Of a stretch of 64,000 nucleotides of DNA, positions 60,390-64,000 are shown piece after piece. Below the pieces are notes generated by a model. That model was not told where the DNA came from. It did not search any database and saw nothing but the letters and a program-made list of their open reading frames with translations. Numbering within the stretch: position 1 is the first letter of the stretch; each line of letters starts with the position of its first letter. The stretch is from Lumnitzera littorea. Taxonomy: Eukaryota; Streptophyta; Magnoliopsida; Myrtales; Combretaceae. Made by a program: the position numbers and the translations under genes. The stretch spans positions 95,588,098 to 95,652,097 of the forward strand of contig JAMXBB010000009.1 in NCBI GenBank assembly GCA_024138015.1, read 5' to 3'.

Positions 60390-63010
60390 TCTTTAAGTAG
60401 CTTAGCTAACAGCACAATGGAGCATTAGGAGAAACTTGCTCATATCAATGCTCTTTTGGTGGACAATTGTCTTGAAGATAAGGAAGGAAGGTCTATTGTT
60501 AGATACTTGTATACTAATGTAGTTTATTTCAACAATTCCTCAAATGGAGTAACAAATGGTGCCATTCAGAAAATAGTCTCAAAGTATAACAAATACTAGC
60601 AAGATCTTCTTAAAGCATAGAATTTGTACAGAATAAGGGAAGAGGAGAGAGTATATTTTCCAAGGGAGCATGAGTTTCACATATATTTGAAATACCTTGA
60701 TTTTAGATTGTGCTTCCCTTTCTCAGTTTTCATTAAACAATTTTTTAATTACTTCCGTATGTCTTCATTGAACACATATCGACTTCTCGTAACATTCGAA
60801 ATCACCTGCGATGAGGTAGAGATTAGGGCTATGCCCCAGCTTTTTAGGTATTTCTTCATGATAAGAAGGGATGGTATTTTGCAGTTGCTCGGCATGGCCA
60901 TAAGTTTATGGATGGGTTCGAATCTAAAATCTATAAGTGGCATAATAAGTTTGTTTCTATTGTGTTGGATGAAGATTTGGATTTTTGGACCTAATGGACC
61001 AAGCTTATCCATACAAGAGATATTGACTTGATGTCGAATGATGCCACTACCGCTAAAAAGATATAAGAAAGGAGGAAGAACAAGATGTTCTTCTGGGATG
61101 CTTAAAGGACAATACAATGTTATATGAGTAGGGAACTGATTTTTTTTTTTTTTTTAAGAAAGAAGGTAAGTGTTGGAGCAATTGCTATACTAAGTAGAGC
61201 TATAAGAAGAAAGCCATTCTCGTGACTTGGGGGGAAGAAAATCTCTTTAGGCCTCACTCGGTACGGGTCTTAGAAGTCATTTATTTTCCTTTCTTCAATC
61301 CTTAATATTGTTATTGATTATTGCACATATGGGTACGGGCGATGTTGATACTACAAAGCTGTTAGCCAAAGTAAAGGCTAAAAAATTAAAGTTAGACAAA
61401 CATGTAGCCATCAAGGTGCTTGTAGCTCAGCCATTGGTACCAAAAAAGGCTATATAGGAGAAGGCCATGAAAAAGGCTGTTGTTGATAAAAAGGTTATCC
61501 ATCTTGTTAGGATGAGTCAAAGCACTAAACAACCCAAAGCTATAGGGGCCATACTCGAGTTGACTCCTATAATCAAGAACAATCCTCGGGAGGAAATGTC
61601 GAGAGACTTAAGTCGAGAGATCGATGATAAAAGCGGTGTCGATGACATTCATTACAAGGCAGTTGAAAGCCCATTAACCTAGACAAGTAATGATCCATCC
61701 CCCATTAAGAGGAGTGGGAAGGAGCTTATTGATCAACCTCCATCCAAGAAATCCAAAACTTTAGACAAAAAGACTAAGAAGGCCATAAGGAACAAGGCTC
61801 TCGGCATTAGTAGTATTGAGTATGTCCCTAACTGCAAGATGGGTGAATACTTTGTTTTGTGTTAGAGTCACAACGTCCTGTACACTAACTTGGCTTTAGG
61901 TGACAGGACAAAATCCCTAGCTTTGATGGATAAAGTCATTCTCCTTAAGGATAGGGAGATTGCAAAGAAAGATGTTAGCAGGGTAGATGGCTGTAATAAA
62001 GCCCGCATTACTGCTAAGCTATATGATGTGAGTACCAATCAACTCTTTTCATTTAGAGCATATATTTCGTTGTTGATATAATCTTATCTGTATGCAAATT
62101 AATAGCCACGTTTTGACAGCTTTGGTTGAAGCCGACATGGAGATGTAGAAGGTAACATTTTTGTGTCGATGTTATTGTTCTACTGAGAACTAAACCTTAC
62201 ATTATCTTTGTTACCTTAATGTAGAAGGTTGAGGATGCCTATAATTCCTCGAAGGCTCAAACTACTATAGTTGAGAGCGTGAGGATAAAGGCCAAGATGG
62301 AGGCCAGGAGACTTCAAGAAGACCTAGTGGCTGAGAACTTAGCACATTCTTTAGTGGCCTACGAAGTCTCGAGCCTTAAGGTTAAGAGCAAGGAGTTGTA
62401 TAAAGAGATTAAGGACCTGAAAGAGGAGCTCCACAAGAAACAAGAGGAGTACTAGGGGATAAGTTAAACACTCAGCTCAATGAGCGACGAGGAGGATAGG
62501 CTTAGGATGGGAATAAAAGAGATGGAGATAAATGACTTTGAACTATAGTCTCATGTTGCTGAATTAGAGGAGGCAGTGAAGAAGAAGCCCTTAGTTGAGG
62601 AGGCTTTGGAGATTGTTACTCCTAGTCAGTAATGCAAGAAATTACTGAGGAAAAAACTATTGTATGGGGGTCAATAGGCATAGAAAGAAATTTTGAAAAT
62701 TTACCTTGACTATGACTTCTCATATCTAAACTTTGCTGATGTTGACGACAACAATGTCAGTAGTGATGATGAAGTTGCTAAAAATGCAAAGACTAAGGTT
62801 TAAGGGGAAGGCAAAAATAATGAAGCTTATGTTGTAGATCTTGATGATGATGAGGAACTATCATCTAAGAAGACTCCTTATGTTTGGAAAGAAGCATGCA
62901 CCTGCTCTGAAGCGCCTACCATTGGAAAAGAGCTGAGCTCCAAGAAGGTCCAACCATTTGCTAATCAAGACAATGCCTCTACTCTATCTAAAAACATTTT
63001 GAAGTCCTAA
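60390..63010 (+). pseudogene. Antisense ORF with putative gypsy-type transposon domain
   Basis: Read across frames: AHINALLVDN, EDKEGRSIVRYLYTN, then the best block at 60624-61031, ERVYFPREHEFHIYLKYLDF and FPFSVFIKQFFNYFRM, SLNTYRLLVTFEI, FRYFFMIRR, WIFGPNGP. This matches the Pfam-type domain called putative gypsy type transposon (Transposase_28). A Lys-rich linker follows (61340-61680), then a coiled coil with EARRLQEDLVAENLA and KELYKEIKDLKEELHKKQEE (62270-62450) and an acidic tail (DLDDDEE), ending at the TAA 63008-63010. gt...ag borders near 62153-62226 suggest an intron. It runs opposite to the pol end at 63605-63998. Stops are present, so this copy is broken. The function of such proteins is unknown to me. 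Confidence 0.7.
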
Positions 63011-63108
63011 GATTGTTAATGTACCTTGTTTTGTATAAGTTGTATGAACTAGATCATGTATATTATTAATATTATGCACATTTTTTTATGCACAACTTAT
63101 CAGTTTTT

Positions 63109-63329
63109 AGCACATTTTATTTCACGTACATTATTGTTTATCGTTACATTTTATTTCTCTCGCATTATTAATATTGGGCATGTTTTATTTACATACGTTT
63201 TGTTTCATAACATGTTTTATTTCACATGCGTTATTGTTTTGTGGCACGTTTTATTTCATGTGCATTATTATTTCGCAACACGTTTTATTTCACGTACATT
63301 ATGGCACGTTTTATTTTATGCATACATTA
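63109..63329. repeat. Tandem repeat, seven copies of about 33 bp
   Basis: Seven units start with cacgttttattt (variants acatttt, catgttt) near 63111, 63146, 63179, 63211, 63245, 63279 and 63305. Period 32-35 bp, last unit short. Typical unit: cacgttttatttcacgtgca then about 13 bases. It lies between two convergent retroelement ORFs. The open frames 63056-63385 are by-products. Confidence 0.85.
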
Positions 63330-63604
63330 GATGTCTTATCGAAGACATGCAATTCGTTAGTCACATAGGATGTAAATTGATATGATTTGCTATGTAAGAT
63401 CATTGCTGCTTTTTAGCAACTGAGTAGTTTGTTTACTGTATAGTTGGAACTTTATTAATCTGGTAGTCATGTGTAAGTTGGGAACATAGATGACAAAAAA
63501 TACTGATACTATAAAAACTTGAAATGAACATTCATGGTTGAAATAAGACGTAAGCCATTACTTTACAAAGTTCATAAAGAGAAAATAGGATCAAAGGGAC
63601 TTAG
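63330..63604. other. Spacer between tandem repeat and pol end
   Basis: No gene. Untranslated sequence downstream of pol on the minus strand. Confidence 0.4.
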
Positions 63605-63998
63605 TGAAAGAAAGCTTTAGATTCTTGGCATTCCATGCTCGAGGGATGATTATTCCATCTAACCTTTCTAATTGATAGGCCCCATCGCCTATAACTTCCC
63701 AAATCCTAACAAGATCCTCTTAGTTTGCTTTGAACCTCCCTTATTTATTTCGCTCGCTAATTGCCTCTAATTTCTTACAAACTAGAGCTCTAAGCTAAAA
63801 CACCTTGCGTTTCACCTTTTGATTATAATATCTGGCTACTTTGTGTTGGTATGCAGTAACCCTTACCCTTGCAATATCTCTTATCTCTTCAATAGTGTCC
63901 AAATTGGCTGTAAGACCAACCAGGTTGGCTAATATGTCGAAGTTTTGCATGCAAAGATTAGGCAAGTTTAATTCATTCAGGTATATGGCTTCTGTACC
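63605..63998 (-). pseudogene. Ty3/gypsy integrase C-terminal part, Tat-like
   Basis: The minus strand begins at the window edge with GTEAIYLNELNLPNL, then LDTIEEIRDIARVRVTAYQ, KVARYYNQKVK, a stop where the GDLVLRK-type region follows, and ends with GDGAYQLERLDG and IPRAWNAKNLKLSF. This is the end of gypsy integrases of the Tat/Athila side (GTEAV..E, then AYQQ..ARYYNKKV, GAY.LE..DG...P..WN...L). The rest of pol lies beyond the window. Its 3' side faces the tandem repeat and the antisense ORF. Confidence 0.8.
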
Positions 63999-64000
63999 AT

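Noticed and set aside
63109..63329. CRISPR-like array
   Set aside because: Units are contiguous and degenerate, without unique spacers, and the context is a plant retroelement.
63056..63385. 109-residue plus-strand frame rich in His/Phe/Tyr
   Set aside because: Produced by the 33-bp tandem repeat; not a protein family.

Overview
The window reads as nuclear DNA of a flowering plant, most likely a eudicot: very AT-rich, almost free of long open frames, and packed with decayed plant transposons. Only one stretch looks like an ordinary host gene, a single-exon G-type lectin receptor kinase (12274-14626), and it carries a frameshift in its lectin domain. No rRNA, tRNA or CRISPR array is visible.

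Layout. 1-960: C-terminal part of a decayed hAT transposase. 2135-2460: fragment of an NPH3-domain (BTB/POZ phototropism-type) gene. About 3540-9600: very degraded remains that resemble an Athila-type Ty3/gypsy element, including a 13-copy, about 20-bp T-rich tandem repeat. 12274-14626: the receptor kinase. 17324-30537: a foldback (long-TIR) element of about 1.4 kb split by an 11.8-kb LTR element (17783-29624). That LTR element has LTRs of 4.37 and 3.99 kb, a tRNA-Met-like primer site, a purine tract and a 3.5-kb internal region with no recognisable protein: the architecture of a LARD (large retrotransposon derivative). Each LTR has taken a further insertion, a 912-bp hAT-type element with a perfect 8-bp target duplication on the left and a 556-bp MULE-type element with a perfect 9-bp duplication on the right.

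32158-32592: a weak coding-like island. 34427-36400: decayed CACTA (TNP2) transposase. 38590-40080: probable antisense Athila-type LTR. 41813-51063 and beyond: a minus-strand Sirevirus-like Ty1/copia element (env-like ORF, RT/RNase H and gag) that lacks protease and integrase and has its gag split by a 1647-bp solo LTR with a perfect 5-bp duplication. 52698-59101: a complete but dead Ty3/gypsy element with two LTRs, PBS, gag, pol and PPT. 59102-64000: the 3' part of a minus-strand Tat-like Ty3/gypsy element, in which an antisense (plus-strand) gene with a putative-gypsy-type-transposon domain faces the end of pol across a tandem repeat.

How it fits together. The window is mostly transposons inside transposons, and insertion order can be read from target duplications. 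The most notable systems are the LARD-like element and the Tat-like element with its antisense gene, its own TATA box and a satellite-like repeat. I see no metabolic or defence gene cluster. Family calls come from reading translations by eye; no database search was possible.
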